A stretch of DNA of 64,000 nucleotides from a virus: the IMG/VR virus record IMGVR_UViG_3300025929_000014, positions 1 through 64,000 of that record. One strand, 5' to 3'. The notes below the pieces were generated by a model, which saw only the letters and a program-made list of their open reading frames with translations, did not search any database and was not told the DNA's origin. Made by a program: the position numbers and the translations under genes. Positions 48,646-57,564 of the stretch are shown here, piece after piece; positions within the stretch are counted from its first letter, which is position 1, and the number at the start of each line of letters is the position of its first letter.

Positions 48646-48894
48646 GTGGAGGAGCAGGTCAGACCAGACCCGAATCAACAACTGAGCGCGATGCAAGCCT
48701 CGCGCGTGATTGGCGTGACCCGCCAGGGGATCAACAAGCTCATCAGGGATGGGCGCCTGAAAGCCTCGCTGGTGGAGGCGCCCGGTCCCTATTACTACTA
48801 CGTTATCCGGCGCGGCGACCTTGACCACTACGTGGCCAATCGGCGCAACGGATGGGGACAGCTGCCGCCAGACTACATCAGCTCGCTGGAGTAG
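48646..48894 (+). CDS. Small HTH (excisionase-like) DNA-binding protein
   Basis: An 82-residue protein. SAMQASRVIGVTRQGINKLI then AGRLKASLV-like residues form a MerR-type winged helix typical of excisionases and small repressors. GTG 48646 has GAAGGAGCG upstream. It has its own promoter and terminator, so it is an independently regulated unit, and a candidate binder of the dyad. Confidence 0.65.
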   Translation: MEEQVRPDPNQQLSAMQASRVIGVTRQGINKLIRDGRLKASLVEAPGPYYYYVIRRGDLDHYVANRRNGWGQLPPDYISSLE

Positions 48895-48901
48895 GCTGCT
48901 G

Positions 48902-48935
48902 AGCGCCGTCCGTGACGGGGCGGCGCTTTTTCTCG
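48902..48935 (+). terminator. Intrinsic terminator after the HTH gene
   Basis: AGCGCCG and CGGCGCT form a stem around TCCGTGACGGGG and are followed by TTTTCT. This is a good rho-independent terminator. Confidence 0.75.
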
Positions 48936-48955
48936 CGCAAATTGCCCTGGATCAA

Positions 48956-48990
48956 ATGTTGACATATAGATGAAAAACGGTTAGAGTAGA
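48956..48990 (+). promoter_or_regulatory. Promoter for the Cas4-like/recombination operon
   Basis: Plus strand AAATGTTGACA core: -35 TTGACA, 17-base spacer (AT rich), -10 TAGAGT. It precedes 49015. Confidence 0.65.
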
Positions 48991-49014
48991 GAAGCAGTGA
49001 GGAAAGGGGGAGAA

Positions 49015-50094
49015 ATGGACGAAACATTACCGGGCATTCGCCAGTCAGACATGGGCGCCTACCGCAAATGCCGGCGCTACTGGGACTATACGTCCGCTCT
49101 GCGCCAGAACCTCCAGCCCGGTGGGCAGGCCATCATCCATTTCTGGTTCGGCACCGGTATGCACTTTGCGCTCGAAGATTTTCACGGCTTCAATCGCTTC
49201 GGCGACCCCCGCCATGCCTTCGCCGCCTATGTGGAAGCCACCCCAGAAGCGCAGCGTCCGCCCAAGTGGGAGGAATATGCCGAGCTGGCGCCATCCATGC
49301 TCGCCTACTATCTGGAGAGCTGGCTGCCGCAGCGCAGCGAATACGACACGCTCTGGGTAGCAGGAAAGCCGCAGCTGGAGGTCAGCTGGAAGCTGCCCCT
49401 GGCCGGTCTTGACCATCCGGTGTCGGGTACGTTCGACCGTCTGGTAACCGATCCCTACGGCCGGCTCTGGATCATGGACTGGAAGATGATGGCCACTATC
49501 GAGACGGCCAAGCTGGACAACGACTTTCAGGTTACTACCTATTTATGGGCAGCCGAGCAACTCTACGGCAAGGTCGAGGGCCTGATCTACGTGCAGTTCA
49601 AGAAGGTGGTGCCCAGAGGCCCGGAATGGCTGGAGAAGAGCGGGCGCTTTAGCATGGCGACCAGCGCGCCCGTTTCGTATGGCTCGTTTGTTGCATCCTT
49701 GAAACATCGCTTTGGCACTGTGCCGTCCGAGTATCAGGCGCATCTTAACAAGCTGGCGATGCTGGAGGATGGCGACGGCGACCTCTTTATCCGGCGCACG
49801 CTGGTGCGGCGCAACCGTAACGCGCTCACCCTGCACGGCCAGCACGTCACCGCCCAGGCCCGCGAGATGACCTATCCGCATCTGGCCATCTATCCCAATC
49901 CCACCAAGGACTGTGGCTACTGCCCGTTTCGGGCACCCTGCCTGGCCGCCGATGACGGCGCCGACGAGGCATATCTGCTCCAGGAAAACTTTGTGAGTAG
50001 GAATACCGCAGATGACTGGCGGGACCGCATCAAGTGGCCCGCCGCCAAAGGGGGTGATGTCAATCTACCCGCAGCTCAATTAGCCGTCGTGTAA
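49015..50094 (+). CDS. Cas4/RecB-type PD-(D/E)XK nuclease
   Basis: A 359-residue nuclease. GTFDRLVTDPYGRLWIMDWK has the D...D-x-K core, followed by a QVTTYLWAA helix. Four cysteines (C19 and the C-terminal CGYCPFRAPC) are placed to bind an Fe-S cluster, as in Cas4 and AddB. These phage enzymes work with a Sak4-like recombinase, here the next gene. ATG 49015 has AAAGGGGGAG upstream. Confidence 0.8.
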   Translation: MDETLPGIRQSDMGAYRKCRRYWDYTSALRQNLQPGGQAIIHFWFGTGMHFALEDFHGFNRFGDPRHAFAAYVEATPEAQRPPKWEEYAELAPSMLAYYLESWLPQRSEYDTLWVAGKPQLEVSWKLPLAGLDHPVSGTFDRLVTDPYGRLWIMDWKMMATIETAKLDNDFQVTTYLWAAEQLYGKVEGLIYVQFKKVVPRGPEWLEKSGRFSMATSAPVSYGSFVASLKHRFGTVPSEYQAHLNKLAMLEDGDGDLFIRRTLVRRNRNALTLHGQHVTAQAREMTYPHLAIYPNPTKDCGYCPFRAPCLAADDGADEAYLLQENFVSRNTADDWRDRIKWPAAKGGDVNLPAAQLAVV

Positions 50095-50108
50095 TGAAAG
50101 GAACAGCA

Positions 50109-51029
50109 ATGACCACAGAAGCTCCGCCGCTCCCGCCGCCGCCCATAGCGGTGGTAGCGCCCGCACCGCCCATAGCAGCGACCGCGCCTCCCTTGCCGGC
50201 TGCAGCGCCGGCACCCATCCAGCGTCCCTTTACCATCGTGCAGGAAGGCGCGAATCCCAGCGCCTCCGGCCCGCTCAAGATGATGGTCTATGGCACCTAC
50301 GGCTCCGGCAAGACTTATCTCGCCGGCACCGCTCAGCAGGTCGAGCAGATGCGCGACGTGCTCTACCTGGACGTGGAGGGTGGCTCGCGCACCCTGGTCG
50401 GGCGGGGCATCGACCGTATACCCTGCCAGAACTTCACCACGCTCAACTGGATTAAGGAGTGGCTCATCCGCCACGCCCAGCTCCGGGAAGCCGGCAACAT
50501 CGACGGGCTGCGCAACTGGCAGTCGCAGGTGACCGGTAGCGTGCCGGACCAGCCGCGCCAGTACCGAACGATCATCATCGACTCTCTCTCCGAGCTGGCC
50601 AAGCTGCTGCTGCTCGAACTCTCTGGAGTGAAGATCGGCGCCTCTCACCTGGATGCGCAGATCGATAATCCGCAGAGCGAGGAGTGGGGGCAGCTCTCTG
50701 CCCGCATCAGTCTCCTCGTTCGTACCTTCGTGAACCTGCCGTTCCATATCATCTTCGTGGCGTCGGCCGTCGAGAAGGAAGATGAGGTCAAGCGCCGCTT
50801 CTTCCAGCCGAACTTCAACGGCAAGATGGCGAAGGATGTGCAGGGTTTCCTGGACTGCGTGGCCTACCTCGCCGTGCAGCACAACGAGGCCGGCGAATCT
50901 CAGCGCGTGCTGTCGCTGACGCCGGGCCGCAACTATGACGCCAAGCACCGCTTCACCGGCGCCACCAAAACGCAGATCGCCAACCCGTCGATGGCCGATA
51001 TCTTCGCATTGCATACAGGAGGCAAATAA
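50109..51029 (+). CDS. Sak4-like RecA-fold recombination ATPase
   Basis: A 306-residue protein. A Pro/Ala-rich N terminus (residues 5-40) precedes Walker A YGTYGSGKT (61-69) and Walker B TIIIDSLSELAK (about 155). This matches Sak4-like single-strand-annealing ATPases (AAA_24). With the Cas4-like nuclease upstream and SSB-like protein downstream it forms a homologous recombination set. ATG 50109 has AAAGGAACAGC upstream. Confidence 0.85.
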   Translation: MTTEAPPLPPPPIAVVAPAPPIAATAPPLPAAAPAPIQRPFTIVQEGANPSASGPLKMMVYGTYGSGKTYLAGTAQQVEQMRDVLYLDVEGGSRTLVGRGIDRIPCQNFTTLNWIKEWLIRHAQLREAGNIDGLRNWQSQVTGSVPDQPRQYRTIIIDSLSELAKLLLLELSGVKIGASHLDAQIDNPQSEEWGQLSARISLLVRTFVNLPFHIIFVASAVEKEDEVKRRFFQPNFNGKMAKDVQGFLDCVAYLAVQHNEAGESQRVLSLTPGRNYDAKHRFTGATKTQIANPSMADIFALHTGGK

Positions 51030-51031
51030 CT

Positions 51032-51625
51032 ATGAGCGACCTTCAACTCGTACCCAGCCACAATGGCACTCCCGATTTTCCGGCGCCGCCTGAGAACTTC
51101 TTCGGCGCCAGCTCCTTCGGGAGCGCGCCCCAGAGTGGTTCCTTCGCCCCGAACGCCCAGAGCGGCGATGCCGGCGCCGTCTTCACCTTCGGCGACGTGG
51201 ATCCTGAGTTCCGTTCGGCGCGGCCGGTCTTCCCCAATGGCACCTACGACAGCACGATCATCACCGCCCAGCTCAATAAGGGGAAGGCTTCCGGCTTCCG
51301 CCAGATCAAGCTGAATATCAAGGCATACGACAACGACGGCCGCACGGTGTCGGTCTTCCATTACCTGGGCCTGGAAGGCGACACGCCGGAGAAGACCAAG
51401 GAGAAGCTGGCCGCTACCGTGCGGGTGATCAAGGCCGTCGCGCCCACGCTGGATCTCCGCTCCTTCGTCCCCTCCAACGACGAGCATATCGAGCGCCTGT
51501 GCGCCGAGCTGGCCAACCGCACCTGCCGGGCCAAGCTGAAGAGCGAGACCTACCAGGGTCAGGCATCCAACAAGGTGGACTTCGACGGCATCCTGCCCCC
51601 CAGCAAGGGCTTTAGCTTCCAATAA
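51032..51625 (+). CDS. SSB-like (DUF669-type) protein
   Basis: A 197-residue protein. The disordered start is followed by an OB-fold-like core with FPNGTYDSTIITAQLNKGK, RQIKLNIKAYDNDGRTVSVFHYL and a conserved C-terminal NKVDFDGILPP. This fits DUF669-type single-strand-binding partners of phage recombinases. A strong terminator follows. Confidence 0.65.
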   Translation: MSDLQLVPSHNGTPDFPAPPENFFGASSFGSAPQSGSFAPNAQSGDAGAVFTFGDVDPEFRSARPVFPNGTYDSTIITAQLNKGKASGFRQIKLNIKAYDNDGRTVSVFHYLGLEGDTPEKTKEKLAATVRVIKAVAPTLDLRSFVPSNDEHIERLCAELANRTCRAKLKSETYQGQASNKVDFDGILPPSKGFSFQ

Positions 51626-51633
51626 GTAGCCAC

Positions 51634-51663
51634 GAGGGCCGGCATCACTTGCCGGCCCTCTTT
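51634..51663 (+). terminator. Intrinsic terminator after the SSB-like gene
   Basis: GAGGGCCGGC-N7-GCCGGCCCTC forms a perfect 10-bp stem followed by TTT. Confidence 0.8.
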
Positions 51664-51670
51664 AAGGGGA

Positions 51671-51691
51671 CGAAAGTTGTCAGGTAGCAAC
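51671..51691 (+). promoter_or_regulatory. GTTG-N8-CAAC dyad over the dNMP kinase start
   Basis: GAAAGTTG TCAGGTAG CAAC carries the array core and dyad but lacks a -10 at 17-18 bases. If bound by the regulator it would block translation initiation or local transcription. Confidence 0.4.
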
Positions 51692-52285
51692 CTACCACTG
51701 ATTGGGCTCAAGGGGCATAAAGGCGCCGGCAAGGATTCAGTCGCGAGTATATTGTGCTGCCGGCCCTACAACTTCGTCCGGCGCGCGTTCGCCGACGAGC
51801 TAAAGCGTGAGGTGTACAACGCATTCGGGTACGCCCTGCTGCTCCAGCTCTACGCCAAGGAACAAATAGAGGGCTGCGCCTTCGCCGACTGGATGGGGTT
51901 CCTCGACGCGCATAAATATGATGCGCCGGATGCAGAATACGGCTGGGTGCGTCCCCTGCTGCAGTTCTGGGGCACTGAGTATCGGCGCCAGCTGTGTCGG
52001 GACGATTACTGGCTGCGCAAAATGGAGGCCCTGCTCATGCCCGGCGTGGTGGTGACCGATATCCGCTTTCCCAACGAGGCGGACCTGGTGCGTAAGGCAG
52101 GCGGCTGGATCGTGCATGTCGAGCGCCCCATGGAGGTAACGCCCGATACGCATGCGTCGGAGGCGCTGCTGGATGCCATTGCCGCCGACTACACGCTCTA
52201 TAACGACGGCAGCCTGGAGGATCTGCGTACCGAAGCGGTGACGCTGATCCCCTTCTTGCAAGAACAAGAAGGTGTACGTGGATAG
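51677..52285 (+). CDS. Deoxynucleoside monophosphate kinase
   Basis: A 202-residue P-loop kinase like T4 gp1. GHKGAGKDS (12-20) binds ATP; the central VVTDIRFPNEADLVRKAGG is the family signature. It converts dNMPs to dNDPs for phage DNA. The start TTG 51677 has AAGGGGAC upstream and coincides with a GAAAGTTG dyad (GTTG-N8-CAAC) that has no clear -10. Confidence 0.8.
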   Translation: MSGSNLPLIGLKGHKGAGKDSVASILCCRPYNFVRRAFADELKREVYNAFGYALLLQLYAKEQIEGCAFADWMGFLDAHKYDAPDAEYGWVRPLLQFWGTEYRRQLCRDDYWLRKMEALLMPGVVVTDIRFPNEADLVRKAGGWIVHVERPMEVTPDTHASEALLDAIAADYTLYNDGSLEDLRTEAVTLIPFLQEQEGVRG

Positions 52286-53006
52286 CGCCGGCCTGGTCAT
52301 CTTCGATTTCGACGACACGCTTGTTGAGACCTCGTTCCTCTACACGGAGGCGACCGACGAGTACGTAGATCTGGTGTCTTTTTGGGGCTTCGACCGGCAG
52401 CTGGTGCGGACCACGTTTCTGGAGCACGACCGGCTGGCGATGGAGACGCACGGCTTCGGGAAGCGTTGCCGCTTCCCGGATTCCATGGAGGCGACGCTTC
52501 GAGCAATCTGGGTGCCGGGTGGGGCTGTCGGCGTGGAGCCTTTTGCCTGGATGGTCAAGGCCGTCAGGAGCATCGGCTTCTCCGTCTTCCGGCGCCATTC
52601 GGTGTCCAAGCCTGACCTGCACGAGGCCCTGGGCACGCTGCATGGCTTCGGGTACGAGCTGCGCCTGCACACCATGGGCGATCCCGCAGTGCAACAGAAG
52701 CGCATCGACCACGCCGGCATCCGGGAGTATTTCTGGCACATCAACATTCCGTCGGCCAAGGATAGCGACGAGCTGGAGGCCATGTGCTATGGCTACCCCA
52801 AAGGCAGTATCTGGTCCGTCGGCGACTCCGTGCGCAGCGACATTATGCCGTCGCTCATGCTGGGTCTCAAGACCATCCGCGTATACGCCGATGCCTGCCG
52901 GCCGGGATATGACACGACGCAGGACGTTGCTCATGGCAACTACTGGCACGCGCCGAGCCTGAAGACGGCCGTTGACATCATTTTAGCGGAAGATGGGTTG
53001 CAATGA
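52278..53006 (+). CDS. HAD-superfamily hydrolase
   Basis: A 242-residue protein. FDFDDTLVE (about residues 9-17) is HAD motif I with both catalytic aspartates; the C-terminal half has GDSVRSDI (motif IV) and GLKTIRVYAD. It is likely a small-molecule phosphatase, possibly for nucleotides, given the kinase gene just upstream. GTG 52278 or 52272 are the possible starts. Confidence 0.75.
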   Translation: MDSAGLVIFDFDDTLVETSFLYTEATDEYVDLVSFWGFDRQLVRTTFLEHDRLAMETHGFGKRCRFPDSMEATLRAIWVPGGAVGVEPFAWMVKAVRSIGFSVFRRHSVSKPDLHEALGTLHGFGYELRLHTMGDPAVQQKRIDHAGIREYFWHINIPSAKDSDELEAMCYGYPKGSIWSVGDSVRSDIMPSLMLGLKTIRVYADACRPGYDTTQDVAHGNYWHAPSLKTAVDIILAEDGLQ

Positions 53007-53290
53007 ACAAGTTTTTACAGTTCGTGGGTGTGATTGCGCTCATGTTTGGCGCCTATATCTTGATGGGCTTCGCCGTACAGCAGCTCTGGGGTTGGTTCGT
53101 CGTCCCGTTCTTTCATCTTAGCGCAATCGGCATCGCCGAAGCCCTGGGGTTGACACTGCTCGGCTCTGCCGCCTCGAACTTCAACCCGATCAAGAGCGGT
53201 GATTTCTCGGCAAGGTTCTTGGTTCTTCTGATGATTTTCCGCCCGGCAGGCATCCTGGCCACCGGCTTTCTCCTGCACCTGTTCCTGTAA
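53003..53290 (+). CDS. Small membrane protein
   Basis: A 95-residue protein with two or three transmembrane helices (about 5-27, 38-58, 70-92). It is between the HAD and polymerase genes and overlaps both. Its job is unknown. Confidence 0.6.
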   Translation: MNKFLQFVGVIALMFGAYILMGFAVQQLWGWFVVPFFHLSAIGIAEALGLTLLGSAASNFNPIKSGDFSARFLVLLMIFRPAGILATGFLLHLFL

Positions 53291-55986
53291 TGAGTACCTG
53301 CGCTGACTGCCCCTACAAAGGTGACTCCTGCGGCTTTCGCGGACCCATCGACGCCCCCGTCGTGATCGTGGGCGAGGCGCCCAGCTTCAACGACCTGGCT
53401 GCCGGGAAACCGTTCTCCGGTGATGCCGGTCAGCTGCTCAAGGGCGTCATCGCGGCCGCAGGTTATGGCGACCTGCCCATTCTGTACACCAATGCCATGG
53501 TCTGCAAGCCGGACTTTTCCGATGAGCCGTTCGCCAAAGGCATTGCGGCCTGTCGGATGCGCCTCTTGGCGGAAGTGAACATGTATCCCCGCAGGATGGT
53601 GATCGCTCTGGGCACCAGCGCACTGCGCGGCCTTATTGGAGGTGCTGGCGAGGATACCAAGCTCAGGGGCCAGTTCCTGAAGCTCTTCAACGGCACGCCC
53701 CTGATGGTCACCTATCGTCCAGGCGCCGTGTTGCGTGCCGTCGGCTATTACCGCCACTTTGCGCGCGATATACGCCGGGCGCTGGCGGTTGGCGCCGGTG
53801 AGCCCCGTCCAGATCCGGGCGAGACGCAGCATGTCGTGCTCGATGCGGCCGGCACACGCGCCCTGGTGCCGAACCTGCTCGCTCTGCCGCATGGACAGCT
53901 GGTGGCATTTGACGTGGAGACTACCGGTCTCAATCCGCGCCTGAACAAAGTAACGTTTCTGGGTATCTCCTACGAGCCGCACCATACCTTCATCATCCCG
54001 GCCGCGCATATCCCCTTGCTGGCGCCCGCCATGCTGGGCGCGAATGCGCGCTGGGTCGGCCACAACGTCCAGTTCGACGTGAAGTTCTTGCAGGCGGCCG
54101 GCCTCGACGTGCCGCTCCATCACGATACACAGATTATGTCGTATTGCCTGGATGAAGTCCCTGGCGGGCATGGGCTCAAGGCGTTGGCCAACGAGCACCT
54201 GGGCACCAACGACTACGAGGCGGCGCTGGATGTCTATAAGAAGAAGCACGGCATCGTCGGCGACTACAGCCAGATCCCCAACGAGATCCTACTGCCCTAT
54301 CTGGCGATGGATGCCGACTACACGCTGCGCCTGGCGAACCTGCTCCTGCCCCAGGTGGAGGCCCAGCCGGACCTGAAGCACCTCTACTATAACACGCTGC
54401 TGCCGGCGACCCGCGCGCTCCTCAAAGTGGAGGCTGCCGGGCTCTGGATGGATCCTGAGCGGACTGAACTTGCTCGCGCGTCCATTACGGTGGAGCGGGA
54501 TAACCGGCTGGCCGAGCTGGAGGATCTGGCCTACGGCATCTGGGATACGGAAGCCTATCGTCGGGATACGGGGTCCAGGGCGGGCGTTAAGGGGCCGTCC
54601 GCCGCGCAGGTCGCGCACATCAGTTCGACGGATAAGAAGAAGATCGACTGGATGCTGAAACGTCTGGAGCTGGGCTATGTGCTCCCCAGCCTGCAGGAGA
54701 AGGCGCTGCGCGATGCCATAGCCGCCCTACCGACAGATCGTGTGGCAGGCCACTTCCTGCAGGTGTTGCAGGGCCTGCGCATGGCCGATAAGGAGCTAAA
54801 AGCGCTCAGGAAGGAAGAGCATACGGATAAGGAGGCGATAGACGCCGCCAATGACCTCAAGACGCGTGCCAAGGCGATCTTCGACTCCTGGGAGCATGCC
54901 TACTGGAAGCCGGCCGAGTATCAAGCCGAACGCGAGACCCGCACGGCCGTAGACTTCACGCCGGGCAGCCCGGCACAGGTCTTGTGGCTGCTCAAGAAGA
55001 TGGGTATTCCGGTCTCCAATACGCAGGAAGACACCATCAAAGGGTATGCGGCGACAGTGCCCTTTATCGAATCGCTACTGGGCTATCGTGGCGCCGTCAA
55101 GTCGCTGGGCACCTACGTGGATGCCATTTCGGAGATCGTAGCCAAAGAGCCGGACGGTCGGGTGCATGCCACCTTCCGCTTGACGACCGTCGTCACCGGG
55201 CGGCTCTCATCGGCCGAGCCCAACCTGCAGAATATCCCACGAGATCCGATGTTGCGGGGTATGTTCGGGGCGCCACCAGGACGCATCCTGGTGGAGGCCG
55301 ATCTCTCGCAGGCCGAGCTGCGGGTGCTGGCCCATCTCTCTGGTGATGCCTTCTTGCGCCAGGTCTATGCCGAAGGGCGCGATCTGCACAGCGAAATGGC
55401 GGCCAGCGTCTTCGGGCCAAACTTCACGCCGGAGCAGCGCACCAAGACCAAGATCCTGAACTTCGGCGTGATCTACGGCATGAGCGCGCATTCACTCTCC
55501 GCTCAGTTCGAGATGCCCCTCAAAGAGGCGGAAGGCATCATCACCCGCTGGTATGAGCGGGTGCCGCAAGCCAAAGCCTACCTGGAAGCCTGCCGGCAGG
55601 CGCCGCTCAAGGGGCATGTGCTGACCACGCCGTTTGGCCGGCGCCGTCGGTACGGGCTGATTACCAACGAGAACATGGATGCCGTCCAGCGCGAGGCCAC
55701 GAACTACGCCATCCAATCGACGGCCAGCGACATTGCGCTCCATGCTGCTATCGTGGTGCAGCCCCAGCTGCCGGCGCTGGACGCCTTCATCGTCAATATC
55801 GTCCACGACTCCATTCTGGTGGAGTGCCCCAATGACGCCCAAACGCCCAACCTGGTCGCTCGCCTTCTGGTGGAGACCATGCGGCGTATCCCCGCCGAGC
55901 GTATCGGCTTTACGGTCCCCATGGATGCCGACGCCAAGATTGGCCGCCATTGGGGGCAGATGCAGAAATGGAAGGAGCAAGGGTGA
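53290..55986 (+). CDS. DNA polymerase A with N-terminal uracil-DNA glycosylase-like domain
   Basis: An 898-residue protein. Residues 1-175 resemble family-4/5 UDG: Cys pair CADC at the start, GEAPSFNDLAAGKPFSG, CKPDF...AAC cysteines for an Fe-S cluster, and YRPGAVLR where the catalytic 'HP(S/A)' normally stands. Residues about 200-370 are a DnaQ-like 3'-5' exonuclease (FDVETTGLN, WVGHNVQFD, AMDADY). Residues about 530-898 are PolA: motif A EADLSQAELRVLAHLSGD, motif B KILNFGVIYGMS, motif C IVHDSILVE. UDG-Pol fusions are known in SPO1-like phages. It is the replicative polymerase of this phage. Confidence 0.9.
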   Translation: MSTCADCPYKGDSCGFRGPIDAPVVIVGEAPSFNDLAAGKPFSGDAGQLLKGVIAAAGYGDLPILYTNAMVCKPDFSDEPFAKGIAACRMRLLAEVNMYPRRMVIALGTSALRGLIGGAGEDTKLRGQFLKLFNGTPLMVTYRPGAVLRAVGYYRHFARDIRRALAVGAGEPRPDPGETQHVVLDAAGTRALVPNLLALPHGQLVAFDVETTGLNPRLNKVTFLGISYEPHHTFIIPAAHIPLLAPAMLGANARWVGHNVQFDVKFLQAAGLDVPLHHDTQIMSYCLDEVPGGHGLKALANEHLGTNDYEAALDVYKKKHGIVGDYSQIPNEILLPYLAMDADYTLRLANLLLPQVEAQPDLKHLYYNTLLPATRALLKVEAAGLWMDPERTELARASITVERDNRLAELEDLAYGIWDTEAYRRDTGSRAGVKGPSAAQVAHISSTDKKKIDWMLKRLELGYVLPSLQEKALRDAIAALPTDRVAGHFLQVLQGLRMADKELKALRKEEHTDKEAIDAANDLKTRAKAIFDSWEHAYWKPAEYQAERETRTAVDFTPGSPAQVLWLLKKMGIPVSNTQEDTIKGYAATVPFIESLLGYRGAVKSLGTYVDAISEIVAKEPDGRVHATFRLTTVVTGRLSSAEPNLQNIPRDPMLRGMFGAPPGRILVEADLSQAELRVLAHLSGDAFLRQVYAEGRDLHSEMAASVFGPNFTPEQRTKTKILNFGVIYGMSAHSLSAQFEMPLKEAEGIITRWYERVPQAKAYLEACRQAPLKGHVLTTPFGRRRRYGLITNENMDAVQREATNYAIQSTASDIALHAAIVVQPQLPALDAFIVNIVHDSILVECPNDAQTPNLVARLLVETMRRIPAERIGFTVPMDADAKIGRHWGQMQKWKEQG

Positions 55987-57047
55987 GCAGTTTTGAGGTC
56001 AAGGTCTACCCCATAGAGCTGCACCCGCACGAGAACGCGGATGCGCTTGAAATCGGCCGTATACCAGGCCAGGATTATCAGTTTGTTGTGCGCAAGGGCC
56101 AGTTCGTGGACGGCGATCTCTTTGTCTATATCCCCGAACAGGCGGTGCTTCCGCAGGATCTCATCGAGGGTATGGGTTTAACCGGAATGTTGCACGGCAG
56201 CAACAAAAACCGGGTGAAGCCGATTCGCCTGCGCGGCGTATTGAGCCAGGGTCTGGCGCATAGGCCGGTTGTCTGGCCTCCCGACTGGGAGCTGGGCATG
56301 GACGTTGGCGACGAGCTGGGCATCACCAAGTATGAGCCGGTTGTCCCCACGCATCTGGAGGGGAGGGTCAAGCCGGCACCTAACCTACCGCGTGCGCCGG
56401 GCGGATCGCTCTTCCAGGGCTACACCGACATCGACAACATCAAGAAGTTTCGCGATGTCCTGCAGCCTGGTGAGCTGGTCTATGTGACGGAGAAGCTCCA
56501 TGGCACCTGCCTTCTGGTCGGCAGCCTGTGTGGCGAGCGGGTGGTTTCCAGCCTGGGGTTGGCCCGGCGTGGCTACATGCTGGAAGACGACGGCAACGTC
56601 TACTGGGAGACGGCCAAACGCTACGAGCTGCACGACAAGCTGGAGATGATGCTGAAGAGCAAGGGCTGCCAGCAGGGCATGATCTTTGGCGAGATCATCG
56701 GCGTGCAGGATCTCAAGTATGGGCACACGGACGGTCAGACGAGCTTTCAGGCGTTTGACTTACTCCTGGAGGAGTCATATGGCTACCAGCCGTATTATGA
56801 GTTCCTGCCGCGTTGTCTGAGCTATGGTATCCCCACCGTGCCCCTGCTCTTTATCGGTCCTTATGCGCCGGACCACATCCTCTCGCTGACGGCCGGCAGC
56901 AGTTCGCTCGCTGATGTGCGTCATGTCCGGGAGGGCGTGGTCATTCGTCCAGCAGCCGAGCGCCGCCATCCCGCCTTGGGGCGGGTGATTCTGAAGAGCA
57001 TCAATCCCGACTATCTCACGCGCAAGAATGGCAGCGAGTTTCACTGA
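55983..57047 (+). CDS. RNA ligase, DraRnl (Rnl5) family
   Basis: A 354-residue nucleotidyltransferase. The N-terminal domain (VKVYPIELHPHENADALEIG, VRKGQFVDGDLFVYIPEQAVLP) is the OB fold typical of the Deinococcus DraRnl family. The ligase motif I YVTEKLHGTC has the AMP-accepting Lys171. A GMIFGEIIG motif and the C-terminal EGVVIRP and LKSINP motifs complete the core. It repairs nicked or cleaved RNA, for example tRNAs cut by host anticodon nucleases. GTG 55983 overlaps the polymerase stop (GTGA). Confidence 0.85.
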   Translation: MSSFEVKVYPIELHPHENADALEIGRIPGQDYQFVVRKGQFVDGDLFVYIPEQAVLPQDLIEGMGLTGMLHGSNKNRVKPIRLRGVLSQGLAHRPVVWPPDWELGMDVGDELGITKYEPVVPTHLEGRVKPAPNLPRAPGGSLFQGYTDIDNIKKFRDVLQPGELVYVTEKLHGTCLLVGSLCGERVVSSLGLARRGYMLEDDGNVYWETAKRYELHDKLEMMLKSKGCQQGMIFGEIIGVQDLKYGHTDGQTSFQAFDLLLEESYGYQPYYEFLPRCLSYGIPTVPLLFIGPYAPDHILSLTAGSSSLADVRHVREGVVIRPAAERRHPALGRVILKSINPDYLTRKNGSEFH

Positions 57048-57364
57048 TGATCGAGATACAACCACAGCCCGGCAGCCTCTACTATCAAACCTTTACTACC
57101 GGAGGGACCACTGTGCCCGCAGAAACGCCGAAGACCAAGCGCCTGGAATATGAGCTGAAGCTCTCGATCTCCAGGGACGACATCCCAGCCGACGACATCG
57201 TGGAGGCCCGCAATCAGATAGAGCGCTGGATCTACGAGGGCATGCAGCTCTTGGCGGACCATTTCACTATCGATCCCGACGACACGGATTTCGTGGATGA
57301 GCAGTGTCATGTTGATAAGACCTACATCAACGAGCTGTCGCTCAAGCAAACCTGGGGCGAGTAA
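57047..57364 (+). CDS. Hypothetical protein
   Basis: A 105-residue acidic protein, with a strand-rich start and a helix (NQIERWIYEGMQLLADHF). Start and stop overlap neighbours by one base (TGATG, TAATG-like). Function unknown. Confidence 0.5.
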   Translation: MIEIQPQPGSLYYQTFTTGGTTVPAETPKTKRLEYELKLSISRDDIPADDIVEARNQIERWIYEGMQLLADHFTIDPDDTDFVDEQCHVDKTYINELSLKQTWGE

Positions 57365-57564
57365 TGGCCCTTAGAGCGGTCGTCAAGTATTGCATTACGC
57401 TGTCGGCCGGCGTGGAAGACCTTACCGACCTGGCGCCGGCATTGGCCATCCTGCAACGTGACGTGCGCGACATCGACGAGGTAGTGCATGAGTGCCTCGC
57501 GCACATCGACCTGCGCAAGGTGGAGTATTTGGGGGAGAGACGCGATGACACAGATACTGAGTGA
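57364..57564 (+). CDS. Small hypothetical protein
   Basis: A 66-residue protein with helical parts (LAPALAILQRDVRDIDEVVH) and a charged end. Not recognised. It overlaps the next gene by 20 bases. Confidence 0.5.
   Translation: MALRAVVKYCITLSAGVEDLTDLAPALAILQRDVRDIDEVVHECLAHIDLRKVEYLGERRDDTDTE

Noticed and set aside
49015-50094. Cas4 of a CRISPR system
   Set aside because: No cas1, cas2 or repeats nearby; context with Sak4 and SSB-like genes points to phage recombination.
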